DNA from: Aquibaculum arenosum
GTDB lineage: Bacteria > Pseudomonadota > Alphaproteobacteria > Kiloniellales > DSM-21159
Direction of reading: 5' to 3'
Length of the DNA: 64,000 nt
NCBI RefSeq assembly: GCF_029222965.1
Contig: NZ_JARHUD010000006.1
Span: 248,001 to 312,000 of the forward strand
Shown here: in pieces, positions 16,339 to 24,515 of the stretch
Numbering within the stretch: position 1 is the first letter of the stretch
Layout of the letters: each line of letters begins with the position of its first letter
Program-made: the position numbers and the translations under genes
The notes under the pieces: model-generated
The model's input: only the letters and a program-made list of their open reading frames with translations
The model's database searches: none
Told to the model about the DNA's origin: nothing

Positions 16339-16375
16339 CGTGCCAAGACACAATCCTGACGCGGGAGACGCCCCC

Positions 16376-17536
16376 ATGGCGGTAATCTGGGAACCGGAGC
16401 TCGATGCCGAGGCTAGCAAATGGCGTGCGGCGGCCGACGGCCTCAGCCGGGAGCATTGTGCGCCACTGGCCGAGGAACTGGACCGGGAGCAGCGTTATCC
16501 CTGGGAAACGATCCCGCATCTGGTGGACAGCGGACTCGCCGGGCTGTTCCTGCCCCAGGAGTATGGCGGCCAGGGCGCCAGCCTCACCGCAACCGTGTCG
16601 GTGGTCGAGCGCATCGCGGAAGACTGCGCCTCCACCGCCGCCATCCTCTGCGCCTACCAGCTCGGAGCCTTCCCGCTGCTGCTCGCCGGCACGCCGGAGC
16701 AGAAGGATGTCTATCTGCGCGCCATGGCCCAAGGTACCGCCACCAGCTTTGCGCTGAGCGAGCGTACCGCCGGCTCGGACCCGGCGGCCATGGCCGCCAC
16801 CGGCGTCGAGGAAGGCGACGGCTGGCGCCTGCGCGGTGAGAAGTTCTGGATCGGCAATGGCGGCGCCTCGCGCTACTACGTGGCCTTCGTGAAGACCGAC
16901 CCCGAGGCCGGCGGGCGCGGCATCACCGCCTTCATGGTGGACAAGGAAGCCGAGGGTGTGAGCGTCGACCACCTCTCCGACAAGATGGGCATCCGCGGCA
17001 CCCAGACCTCGAACCTTCGCCTCGACACCCTGGTGCCGCAAAGCGCCCAGGTGGGCGAGAGCGGCCGGGCCCTGCGCCTGGCGCTGAAGACGCTCAATGT
17101 CGGCCGCATCATGGTCTCCGCCCAGTCCCTGGGCCTCGCCATCGGCGCCTTCCGCGAAGCCGCGGCACGGGCGGTCAGCCGACAAACCTTCGGCAAGGCG
17201 ATCATCGACAACCAGGGCATCGCCTTCCCCCTGGCCGATGTCGCCACCCAGATCACCGCGGCCCGCCTGCTGCTTTACCGCGCGGCCGAGGCCTATGACC
17301 GCGGCGAGGACGTGCAGGTGATCGGTGCCCAGGCGAAGCTTTTCTGCTCCGAGGTGGCGCACAAGGCCGCCGACGTGGCCATGCAGGTCTGGGCCGGCGA
17401 CGGCTACTGCAAGCCCTCCAAGGTGGAGCGCCTCTACCGCGACCAGCGCATCCTGGAGATCTACGAGGGAACCTCGGAGATCCAGCGCCTGGTTCTGGGC
17501 CGCGCAATCCGCAGTGAGGTGGAGGTCAAGGGGTGA
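16376..17536 (+). CDS. Acyl-CoA dehydrogenase
   Basis: 386-residue FAD enzyme, or 398 if the GTG at 16340 is used; GGGAGA stands about 8 bases before the ATG chosen. Motifs include LSERTAGSDPAAM, GEKFWIGNG and SRQTFGKAI. The canonical catalytic glutamate is present in IYEGTSEIQR near the C-terminus. It introduces the first double bond into an acyl-CoA. It is the first gene of the plus-strand operon with tetR, a CoA ligase and a CoA transferase. With the atypical dehydrogenase at 11608 it gives the cluster two desaturation steps. Confidence 0.92.
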   Translation: MAVIWEPELDAEASKWRAAADGLSREHCAPLAEELDREQRYPWETIPHLVDSGLAGLFLPQEYGGQGASLTATVSVVERIAEDCASTAAILCAYQLGAFPLLLAGTPEQKDVYLRAMAQGTATSFALSERTAGSDPAAMAATGVEEGDGWRLRGEKFWIGNGGASRYYVAFVKTDPEAGGRGITAFMVDKEAEGVSVDHLSDKMGIRGTQTSNLRLDTLVPQSAQVGESGRALRLALKTLNVGRIMVSAQSLGLAIGAFREAAARAVSRQTFGKAIIDNQGIAFPLADVATQITAARLLLYRAAEAYDRGEDVQVIGAQAKLFCSEVAHKAADVAMQVWAGDGYCKPSKVERLYRDQRILEIYEGTSEIQRLVLGRAIRSEVEVKG

Positions 17537-17594
17537 CCCCGGCCGCCACCGCGCCCTCGCGGACGCACCAGGTCGGGAGCGTGGGTCTCCAGCC

Positions 17595-18269
17595 ATGAGT
17601 TCGGCCAAACGCAAGAGCGAGGCGCGCGCCGGCAGCCGAAGCCATGGACGCGACCCCGAATCCTCACGCCGGGAGATTCTCGAGGCCGCGGCCGAGATCT
17701 TCATGGAATACGGCTACGCTGCCACCTCCCTGGACCATGTGGCCGAACGCCTGGGCGCCACCAAGGGACGCGTCTACCACTACTTCCCGAGCAAGGCCGA
17801 CCTCTTCCTGGGCATCCATCAGGGCGCCATGGAGACGCTCATCGCCACGGTCGCGCCGCTGTTGGATGGCCCCGGCACCGCGGCGGAGCGGCTCCACGCC
17901 ATGGCCATGGCCCATGCGCGCATGCTGATGACGCGCAGCCCGGAGCAGAAGGTGGCGGTCGGCAAGCTGGAGCGCCACCTGCTGCGCGGCGCCACCGCTC
18001 GGCACCAGCACACCCTGCAGGCCATCGTGCGGCTGCGCGACGACTATGAGCAGCTCTTCGCCGAGGTGCTGAGCGAAGGCATGCGCGAGGGCGACTTCGC
18101 GGTGCAGCCACCGCGCCTGGCAACCAAGCCGGTTCTGGGGGCGCTTAACTGGCTCACCGTGTGGTATCAACCCCGTCGCGGTGAAAGCTCGGAAGACATT
18201 GAGATCATTGCCCGCATGATCGCGGATTTCGTGGTCAAGGGCCTGCGCAAGGGAGAGCCGCTGCCATGA
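17595..18269 (+). CDS. TetR-family transcriptional regulator
   Basis: 224-residue repressor-type protein. The start is the ATG of MSSAKRKSEARAG; the open frame upstream overlaps the dehydrogenase gene and is not coding-like. The DNA-binding helix-turn-helix lies around residues 27-68 (REILEAAAEIFMEYGYAAT, then LGATKGRVYHYFPSKADLF). The C-terminal ligand domain resembles TetR_C proteins near acyl-CoA catabolic genes, where acyl-CoA thioesters are usual inducers. Its stop overlaps the next start (ATGA), so it is made with the ligase. It most likely represses the divergent operons at 16.2-16.4 kb and perhaps the liv promoter. Confidence 0.92.
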   Translation: MSSAKRKSEARAGSRSHGRDPESSRREILEAAAEIFMEYGYAATSLDHVAERLGATKGRVYHYFPSKADLFLGIHQGAMETLIATVAPLLDGPGTAAERLHAMAMAHARMLMTRSPEQKVAVGKLERHLLRGATARHQHTLQAIVRLRDDYEQLFAEVLSEGMREGDFAVQPPRLATKPVLGALNWLTVWYQPRRGESSEDIEIIARMIADFVVKGLRKGEPLP

Positions 18270-19597
18270 CCGACGCCCCCCGCCCCCACTCCGAAACGGT
18301 CTGGGACGCGGCCGAACTCTGGTCACGCGACCGCATTGAGGCCCATCAGCTCGAGCGGCTGCAGGCCCAGGTGGCCCGGCTTGCAAGCGACAGCCCCTTC
18401 TATGCCCGGCGCTTTCGGGAGATCGGCTTTGCGCCAGGTGACCTGCGCTCGCTCGAAGACCTGCGCAAGCTTCCGGTCACCCGTAAGCAGGACTACCTCC
18501 AGGGCCTGGAAACCGCCCCGCCCTGGGGCGAACTGCTGGCCGTGGACCCGGCGGAGGTGGTGCGCGTGCACTTCTCCTCCGGCACCACCTCGCAGCCGAC
18601 GCCCGCCTGCTGGACCGCCCATGACCTGGAGCGCTGGTCCGACCTCTACGCGCGATACCTCTATGCGCAGGGGCTGCGGCGCACGGACGTCTTCCAGTGC
18701 CTCTTCAGCTACGCCTGGTTCGTCGGCGGCCTGGGCGCCACCGCGGCGGCCACGGCCGTCGGCGCCACGGTGATTCCCGGGGGCAGCGGCGACAGCAAGC
18801 GCCAGGTGGAATCGATCTTCCGTTTCGGCACCACCGCGGTGATCGGCACGCCCTCCTTCCTCGCGCATCTCGTGGAGGTGGCGACGGAGATGGGCCAGGA
18901 CCTCCGCCAGTCCCCGGTGCGCATGCTCTGCCTGGGCGGCGAGTCCGGTGCCAGCATCCCGGCGACCCGCGCGCGCCTGGAGGAGGCCTGGGGCGCCAAG
19001 ACCTTCGATTGCTACGGCAGCCTGGAAAGCCAGCCCATCGGTTGGGACACGGCGGCGCAAAGCGGCCCGACCCTGGCGGAGGATTTCATCTATGCCGAGA
19101 TCCTCGACCCCGAAACAATGGAGCCGGTGCCCGATGGCGAACGCGGCGTGCTGGTGGTCAGCCACCTGGACAAGGAGGCCGGGCCGCTCCTGCGCTGGTG
19201 GACCGGAGACATCGTGGTGCGTGACAGCCGCCCGGCGCCGGACGGGCGCACCCATGCCCGCCTGCCCGGCGGTGTGCTGAGCCGGGCCGACGACATGCTG
19301 ATCGTGCGCGGGGTCAATGTCTTCCCCACGGCGATCGAGGACGTCATCCGCTCCCACCCCGGCGCCACGGGCGAGTACCGCATCATCGTCGACGACAGCC
19401 TGAAGGATCCGGCCACCGGCTTTCTCACCGGTCTCAAGCTCACGGTGGAGGCCCAATCGGACGCGCCACAGGACTTCGGCGGCCAACTGGCGGCGCGCAT
19501 CCGCGATCTTCTCACCGTGCGCGCGGCCGTCGAGGTGGTCGAAGCCGGCAGCCTGCCCCGGGCGGTGCACAAGGCGAAGCGGCTGCTGCGGTCATGA
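18266..19597 (+). CDS. PaaK-like AMP-forming CoA ligase
   Basis: 443-residue adenylate-forming enzyme of the phenylacetate-CoA ligase family. The P-loop-like motif is HFSSGTTSQPTP, the adenylate-binding tract is FDCYGSLE, and the hinge region is SRADDMLIVRGVNVFP, followed by a short AMP-binding C domain. It joins a carboxylic acid to CoA with ATP to AMP. The four-base overlaps at both ends (ATGA) tie it to tetR and to the CoA transferase gene. Having both this and an NDP-forming ligase in one regulon suggests two acids are activated, or substrate and product separately. Confidence 0.88.
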   Translation: MTDAPRPHSETVWDAAELWSRDRIEAHQLERLQAQVARLASDSPFYARRFREIGFAPGDLRSLEDLRKLPVTRKQDYLQGLETAPPWGELLAVDPAEVVRVHFSSGTTSQPTPACWTAHDLERWSDLYARYLYAQGLRRTDVFQCLFSYAWFVGGLGATAAATAVGATVIPGGSGDSKRQVESIFRFGTTAVIGTPSFLAHLVEVATEMGQDLRQSPVRMLCLGGESGASIPATRARLEEAWGAKTFDCYGSLESQPIGWDTAAQSGPTLAEDFIYAEILDPETMEPVPDGERGVLVVSHLDKEAGPLLRWWTGDIVVRDSRPAPDGRTHARLPGGVLSRADDMLIVRGVNVFPTAIEDVIRSHPGATGEYRIIVDDSLKDPATGFLTGLKLTVEAQSDAPQDFGGQLAARIRDLLTVRAAVEVVEAGSLPRAVHKAKRLLRS

Positions 19598-20790
19598 CGG
19601 GCGCGCTGGACGGCATCAAGGTCCTCGACCTTTCGCGCATCCTGGCCGGGCCCTGGTGCACCCAGACCCTGGCCGATCTCGGCGCCGAGGTCTGGAAGGT
19701 GGAGCACCCCGAACGCGGCGACGACACCCGCAGTTGGCGCCCGCCGGAGATTGGCGAGTTCTCCACCTACTTCCTCTGCTGCAATCGCAGCAAGAAGAGC
19801 CTGGCGATCGACATCGCCAAGCCTGAAGGCGCCGAACTGGTCCGCCGCCTGGCCGCCGAGGCCGACGTGGTGGTGGAGAATTTCCGCCTCGGCGCGCTTG
19901 CGCGCTACGGCCTGGACTGGGAGAGCCTGCGCGCGGTCAACCCGCGCCTGGTCTACTGCTCGATCTCCGGCTACGGCCGGGAAAGCCCGCGCGCGGCCGA
20001 GCCCGGCTATGACTTCGTCATCCAGGCGGAAAGCGGCCTCATGGCCATCACCGGCGAGGCGGATGGGCAGCCCATGAAGCTGGGCGTGGCGATCTGCGAC
20101 CTGCTTTCGGGCATGAACGCGACCCAGGCGATTCTCGCGGCCCTGATCGCCCGGGGCCGCACCGGCGAGGGACAGCACATCGACATCTCGCTGCTGGACT
20201 CCGCCGTGGCGGCGCTGGCCAATGTCGCCAGCGGGCATCTGGGCACCGGCCGCGAGCCCAAGCGCTACGGCAACGCCCACGCCACCGTCGTGCCCTATCA
20301 GCTCTTTCCCACCAGCGACGGGGAGATCGCGCTGGCCGTGGGCAACGATGCGCAGTTCCGCAAGCTCTGCGAGGTGGTGATCGCGCGACCGGAACTGGCC
20401 GATGATCCGCGCTATGCCACCAACCGCGCCCGGGTGCTGAACCGCGAAAGCCTGATCCCGGCCCTCAACGAGGCCTTCGAGCAGTTCGACACCGCCGACT
20501 GCCTACAGCGCCTGCGCGCCGCCGGCATTCCCGCCGGCACGGTGCGCAGCGTCTCGGAGGTCTTCGAGGCACCGGAAGTGCTGGCCCGCGGCCTACGCCA
20601 GGTGGCCGAAAAAGCCGGCCTCGGCCCCCTACCCCTCCCCGGCTCCCCCCTGAAACTCAGCGGCACACCCGTGCGCGCGCCCATCGCCCCACCCGACCTG
20701 GGCGAGCACACGGCAGAGGTTCTTGGGGAGGTCCTGGGACTCGACGCAGGGGCCGTGGCGGGGTTTCGCGCGGCGGGGGTGGTGCGTTAG
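19594..20790 (+). CDS. CaiB/BaiF family (class III) CoA transferase
   Basis: 398-residue class III CoA transferase that moves CoA between carboxylic acids. The N-terminus LDLSRILAGPWCTQTLADLG, the VENFRLGAL tract and the catalytic aspartate in PGYDFVIQAESG match the family. The C-terminal domain is complete. It overlaps the ligase gene by 4 bp and ends the plus-strand operon. It could recycle CoA from an end product to fresh substrate, as in carnitine and bile-acid routes; the actual pair of acids is unknown. Confidence 0.93.
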   Translation: MTGALDGIKVLDLSRILAGPWCTQTLADLGAEVWKVEHPERGDDTRSWRPPEIGEFSTYFLCCNRSKKSLAIDIAKPEGAELVRRLAAEADVVVENFRLGALARYGLDWESLRAVNPRLVYCSISGYGRESPRAAEPGYDFVIQAESGLMAITGEADGQPMKLGVAICDLLSGMNATQAILAALIARGRTGEGQHIDISLLDSAVAALANVASGHLGTGREPKRYGNAHATVVPYQLFPTSDGEIALAVGNDAQFRKLCEVVIARPELADDPRYATNRARVLNRESLIPALNEAFEQFDTADCLQRLRAAGIPAGTVRSVSEVFEAPEVLARGLRQVAEKAGLGPLPLPGSPLKLSGTPVRAPIAPPDLGEHTAEVLGEVLGLDAGAVAGFRAAGVVR

Positions 20791-20881
20791 GGTGATGGCG
20801 CAAAGTATCGCAACTGCGCAGAATTGCTTCGCTGGATTGTACTACATTCTTTCGCATATTCTGCGGCGAGGAGGGCAAACC

Positions 20882-21061
20882 ATGCCAAGATCGACCATGG
20901 AAAGCGAAACCGCCGCCAGCGAGGTTGACCAGGCAGACTTGCAGCGGCTCAACCCCGAGGATCAGATTCGCTTTGCCGAAGCACTGATCAATCCGCGGCA
21001 ACCAAACGCGCGCCTGCAGCGGGCAGCGCAGCGGCATGCTGAACTCGTCGGGCCCAAGTGA
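20882..21061 (+). CDS. Truncated DUF1778-type antitoxin
   Basis: 59-residue reading frame with a strong ribosome site (AGGAGGG, 6 bases upstream). The last about 35 residues (LNPEDQIRFAEALINPRQPN, then ARLQRA) match the C-terminal toxin-binding tail of DUF1778 antitoxins. The N-terminal ribbon-helix-helix DNA-binding domain is missing, although the first residues (MPRSTMES) look like a normal antitoxin start, so an internal in-frame deletion is likely. The frame overlaps the remnant of the toxin gene by 4 bp in the usual antitoxin-toxin arrangement. It may be expressed but should not bind DNA. Confidence 0.55.
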   Translation: MPRSTMESETAASEVDQADLQRLNPEDQIRFAEALINPRQPNARLQRAAQRHAELVGPK

Positions 21062-21108
21062 CGGCTCGCTTCACAATAGAGCGGCTATCTGAGATCACCG
21101 ACCATTAG
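21058..21108 (+). pseudogene. Remnant of a GNAT-toxin gene start
   Basis: A GTG overlapping the antitoxin stop (GTGA) opens a frame of only 16 codons beginning VTARFTIERLSEITDH before a stop. The first residues resemble the start of GNAT acetyltransferase toxins that follow DUF1778 antitoxins; the rest of the gene is gone. The resemblance is short, so this is a context-supported guess. The flanking sequence to 21187 holds three copies of the heptamer GCGGCTA (one inverted) and no other gene. Confidence 0.35.
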
Positions 21109-21187
21109 CCGCATGCAGTCGCCGCTCAGTTGTTGGATCTGACCGGGATAAAAGCGGCTAACTCCCAGAACGAAGACAGCCACGCCC

Positions 21188-22144
21188 CTACGCCGCATAC
21201 CTCCCAGCCATGATGCACAGGATTTCGTAGATCAGGGTTGCGGCGGACAGGGAGGTGAGGTCGCCGACGTCGAAGGGCGGGGCGACTTCCACCAAGTCGG
21301 CGCCGATGAAGTCGAGGCCGTCGAGCGCGCGCAGGAAGCGCTGGGCTTCGTGGATGGAGAGGCCGCCGGCTTCCGGGGTGCCGGTGCCGGGGGCATAGAC
21401 GGGGTCGAGGCCGTCGATGTCGAAGCTGAGATAGACCTTGCCCTCGCCGACCACCCGGCGCGCCTCGGCGGCCACGGCGGCCGGGCCCAGGTCCTGTGCC
21501 TCCTCGATGAACATCACGCGCATGCCCTGCTCGCGGGAATACTCCCAGCCTTCGGGTGAGTTCTGGGCGCCGCGGATGCCGATCTGGATGCTGCGCTTGG
21601 GGTCGATCAGCCCCTCCTCCACCGCGCGGCGGAAAGGCGTGGCGTGCATGAACTTGGAGCCGTGGAACTGGTCCCAGGTGTCGGTGTGGGCATCCACGTG
21701 CACCAGGCCGAGCGGGCCGTGCCGCTCGGCTGCGGCCCGCAGGAGGCCCAGAGAGACGCTGTGATCGCCGCCGACGGCGAAGGGGCGCATGCCCGCCTGA
21801 TGGGCCCGGCCGGCGAAGGCCGCAATATCCGCCATGACCGTCTCGTGGTCGTAGACCGACCGGAAGCGCACGTCCCCGAGATCGGCCACGCGACAGACCT
21901 CGTAAGGATTGAAGCGCGTCACATGGTGGATCATGCGCATCAGCGAGGAGGCGTCGCGAATGGCCCGCGGACCGTGGCGGGCGCCGGCGCGGTTGGTGAT
22001 GCCGCCGTCGTAGGGAATGCCGAAGAGGCCGATGTCCACTGCGCTCCAGTCCCCGGCCAGGGGCGCGCGCAGGAAGGTGGCGATCTCGGCATAGCGCGGC
22101 GTCAGCATGGCGCTGGTGTCGGTGGCGGAAAGCTCTTCGCTCAT
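21188..22144 (-). CDS. speB: Agmatinase/guanidino-acid ureohydrolase
   Basis: 318-residue arginase-superfamily enzyme, starting at MSEELSATDTS with AAGGGA upstream. The two-manganese site is intact: GGDHSVSLG, DAHTDTWDQ and SFDIDGLDPVYAPG, ending GTGTPEAGGLS. It hydrolyses a guanidino compound to urea plus an amine. Agmatine to putrescine is the default call, but guanidinobutyrate or guanidinopropionate hydrolases have the same motifs and cannot be separated by eye. It is monocistronic and near no other polyamine genes. Confidence 0.9.
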   Translation of the reverse strand: MSEELSATDTSAMLTPRYAEIATFLRAPLAGDWSAVDIGLFGIPYDGGITNRAGARHGPRAIRDASSLMRMIHHVTRFNPYEVCRVADLGDVRFRSVYDHETVMADIAAFAGRAHQAGMRPFAVGGDHSVSLGLLRAAAERHGPLGLVHVDAHTDTWDQFHGSKFMHATPFRRAVEEGLIDPKRSIQIGIRGAQNSPEGWEYSREQGMRVMFIEEAQDLGPAAVAAEARRVVGEGKVYLSFDIDGLDPVYAPGTGTPEAGGLSIHEAQRFLRALDGLDFIGADLVEVAPPFDVGDLTSLSAATLIYEILCIMAGRYAA

Positions 22145-22253
22145 TGCCTGTCCCTTGAACTGGTCCTGGCTGACCATCGTCCCGCACACGCCCGGCGGAA
22201 AAGCGATTTTAGCCGATCTTTACTTTACAGATTCTCGAGGTGAAGCGCTGCAC

Positions 22254-23195
22254 TCAGAAGCGCGACAGCCGGGCCTGCGCCTCTTGCATGATCTCCGCCA
22301 CGATCTGCGCCGCCGGCTTCTGCTCGGCGATCAGGTCCAGGCATTCGCCGCCGAAGACGACCGCCGTGTCGGCATCACCCCGGGCCGTCGCCTCGAAGTA
22401 GCGCGCCTGCTCGGCCTCCAGGTCGGCGGAGAGCGCCGCCTCGCGGCCGTGCCAGCGTTGCAGGAAGTCGTTGGCGACCGCCCGGCCGGTGAAGTGGTCG
22501 GGCCAGGGATAGCCCCGCACCAGATCGAAGACCCGGGTGCGCTGGGTCTCGTCGCCGGCCGCGCTCAGCAGGCGTTGCTTCACTCCGTGTGCGGCCAGGG
22601 CCTCGTCGGAGGCGAAGAAGCGCGTGCCGATCAGCACCCCGGTGGCGCCCAGCATCAGGGCCGCGGCCAGACCGCGGCCGTCCGCCACGCCGCCGGCGGC
22701 CACCACCGGCAGCGGCGCCACCGCATCGACCACGGCGGGCACCAGCGTGAAGGTCGAGCGCGCGCCGCCGTGCCCGCCGGCCTCGGTGCCCTGGGCGACG
22801 ATGATGTCGGCGCCCCAGTCCCGCGCCTGGCGTGCCGCGGCCAGGCTCTGCACCTGACAGATCGTTTTGGCGCCGCTGGCCGCAGCCTTGGCCACGAAAG
22901 CCGAAGCCTCGCCGAAGGAGAACATCACCGCCTCGGGCCTATGCTCCAGGGCCAGGTCCAGCAGTTCCGGCTGGCGCGCCAGGCTCCAGGTGATGAAGCC
23001 CACACCAAAGCGCTTGCCCTCGAGCAAATCCAGTTCGCGTTCGAGCCACTGCGCATCGCCATAGCCGCCGCCAAGCAGGCCCAGTCCCCCGGCATCGCTG
23101 ACCGCAGCACAGAGTTTTCCACCGGCCACGGTGCCCATGGGGGCGAGCAGCAGGGGATGATCGATGGCGAGCAGATCCGTGAGAGGCGTTTGCAT
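22254..23195 (-). CDS. Nitronate monooxygenase-family FMN oxidoreductase
   Basis: 313-residue TIM-barrel flavoprotein beginning MQTPLTDLLAIDHPLLLAPM; the frame is open far upstream but only this start fits. The FMN-phosphate and substrate motifs AQGTEAGGHGG, VVAAGGVADGRG and GVLIGTRF are present. Class members oxidise alkyl nitronates, or act as 2-enoyl reductases or quinone reductases. The conserved His of class I enzymes lies in GTEAGGHGG. Divergent from the TAXI binding-protein gene, with 221 bp between. Confidence 0.87.
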   Translation of the reverse strand: MQTPLTDLLAIDHPLLLAPMGTVAGGKLCAAVSDAGGLGLLGGGYGDAQWLERELDLLEGKRFGVGFITWSLARQPELLDLALEHRPEAVMFSFGEASAFVAKAAASGAKTICQVQSLAAARQARDWGADIIVAQGTEAGGHGGARSTFTLVPAVVDAVAPLPVVAAGGVADGRGLAAALMLGATGVLIGTRFFASDEALAAHGVKQRLLSAAGDETQRTRVFDLVRGYPWPDHFTGRAVANDFLQRWHGREAALSADLEAEQARYFEATARGDADTAVVFGGECLDLIAEQKPAAQIVAEIMQEAQARLSRF

Positions 23196-23416
23196 GAGCG
23201 CGCTTTCCTGTCGGCAGGGATGACCGCGTGGGTCGGGGAAGGACGGAAGGGAGATTATCGCCACAGTGGCAGAGTCGCGGGCCGACTGGCAACGCCAGGA
23301 AGCTGTGTCCGGCTGCCTTGTCATAACCCCTGCCAAAAAATGGCCGCGAGATCGCCTTGGCCATGCTGCGTTCCTCGGCCTATCCTGGAGAGGCTGCAAG
23401 AAGGGACGCGCTCGCC

Positions 23417-24496
23417 ATGGACCGCCAGGGCCTCACCCGCCGCCATCTCCTCGCCGTCTTGAGCGCTGCCAGCAGTCTGCCGCTGCTGCCGTCGGCGCTG
23501 CGTGCCCAAGACCCAAGCTTTCTGCGCATCGGCACGGCGTCCACCGCCGGCATCTACTTTCCCATTGGCAGTCTGCTGGCCAGCGCCATCTCCAGCCCGC
23601 CCGGCAGCCGGGAGTGCGAACGCGGCGGTTCCTGCGGCGTGCCGGGGCTGGTTGCGGTGGTGCAGACCACCCACGGCTCGGTCGACAATGTGGTCGGCCT
23701 TGCGGAGGGCCGACTGGAGACCGCCTTCTGCCAGGCCGATGTGGCCTATTGGGCCTTCCAGGGGGAAGGGCCCTTTGAAGGGCAGACGCCCCAAGAAGAG
23801 CTGCGCGCCATCGCCAACCTCTATCCCGAGGTGGTGCACCTTGTCGTGCGCGCCGGCAGCAACATCCGCTCGGTGGAGGACCTGCGCGGCCGGCGCATCT
23901 CCATCGACGCCGACGGCTCCGGCACCCAAGTGGACGCGAAGCTCATCCTCGATGCCTGGGGCCTGTCACCCGACGACCTGGAGGCTCACTACGTGCCGGC
24001 CAACATCGCCGCCGGCATGCTGCGGGTCGGCGAACTGGACGGCTTCTTCATGGTGGCCGGGGTGCCGACGCCCTCGATCCAGGACCTGGCGCGGGAAGCC
24101 CCGATCAATCTGGTGCCGATCACCGGCGATCCGGCGCAGACGCTGCAGACGCGCTATCCCTTCTTCACCCGCACCAACGTGCCGCCCGGGGCCTACCCAT
24201 CGACCTTTCCCATCACCAGCCTGTCGATCGGCGCCCAGTGGCTCACCACCACTGCCCTGAGCGACGATCTGGTCTACGCCATCACCGCGGCCCTCTGGCA
24301 CCCGAACAATCGGCATCTGCTGGACGAAGGCCACCCCAAGGGCCGCCTGATCCGGCTGGAAACGGCGCTGGACGGTCTGGGCGTGCCGCTCCACCCCGGC
24401 GCGCGGCGTTTCTACGAGGAAATGGGCATGTCGGTCACCGAGCCCTTCGACCTGGACGCCCCGGAGGAGGCTGAACCGGCAGAGGATCGCGGCTGA
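23417..24496 (+). CDS. TAXI-family TRAP transporter solute-binding protein
   Basis: 359-residue periplasmic protein exported by the Tat route: twin-arginine tract LTRRHLLAVLSAASSLP, cleavage near ALRAQ. The mature start LRIGTASTAGIYFPIGSLLA is the hallmark of the TAXI family, as is NVVGLAEGRLETAFCQADVAY. TAXI proteins deliver organic acids or amino acids to a fused 4TM-12TM TRAP permease. No permease lies next to it; the only one of the right class here is at 36607 on the other strand. The start is the ATG after AAGGGACGCG; the frame is open 20 codons upstream. Confidence 0.93.
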   Translation: MDRQGLTRRHLLAVLSAASSLPLLPSALRAQDPSFLRIGTASTAGIYFPIGSLLASAISSPPGSRECERGGSCGVPGLVAVVQTTHGSVDNVVGLAEGRLETAFCQADVAYWAFQGEGPFEGQTPQEELRAIANLYPEVVHLVVRAGSNIRSVEDLRGRRISIDADGSGTQVDAKLILDAWGLSPDDLEAHYVPANIAAGMLRVGELDGFFMVAGVPTPSIQDLAREAPINLVPITGDPAQTLQTRYPFFTRTNVPPGAYPSTFPITSLSIGAQWLTTTALSDDLVYAITAALWHPNNRHLLDEGHPKGRLIRLETALDGLGVPLHPGARRFYEEMGMSVTEPFDLDAPEEAEPAEDRG

Positions 24497-24515
24497 CCCT
24501 CACGCCGTATCCAGT

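Noticed and set aside
16152-16346. N-terminal extension of the DUF35 protein, rich in Cys and Lys
   Set aside because: The GTG at 16151 has a far better ribosome site, and the extension overlaps the divergent promoter; it does not resemble the family.
21081-21160. Three GCGGCTA heptamers as a regulatory stem-loop or attachment site
   Set aside because: Arms of only seven bases, one of them inside the toxin remnant frame; too short to separate from chance in this base composition.
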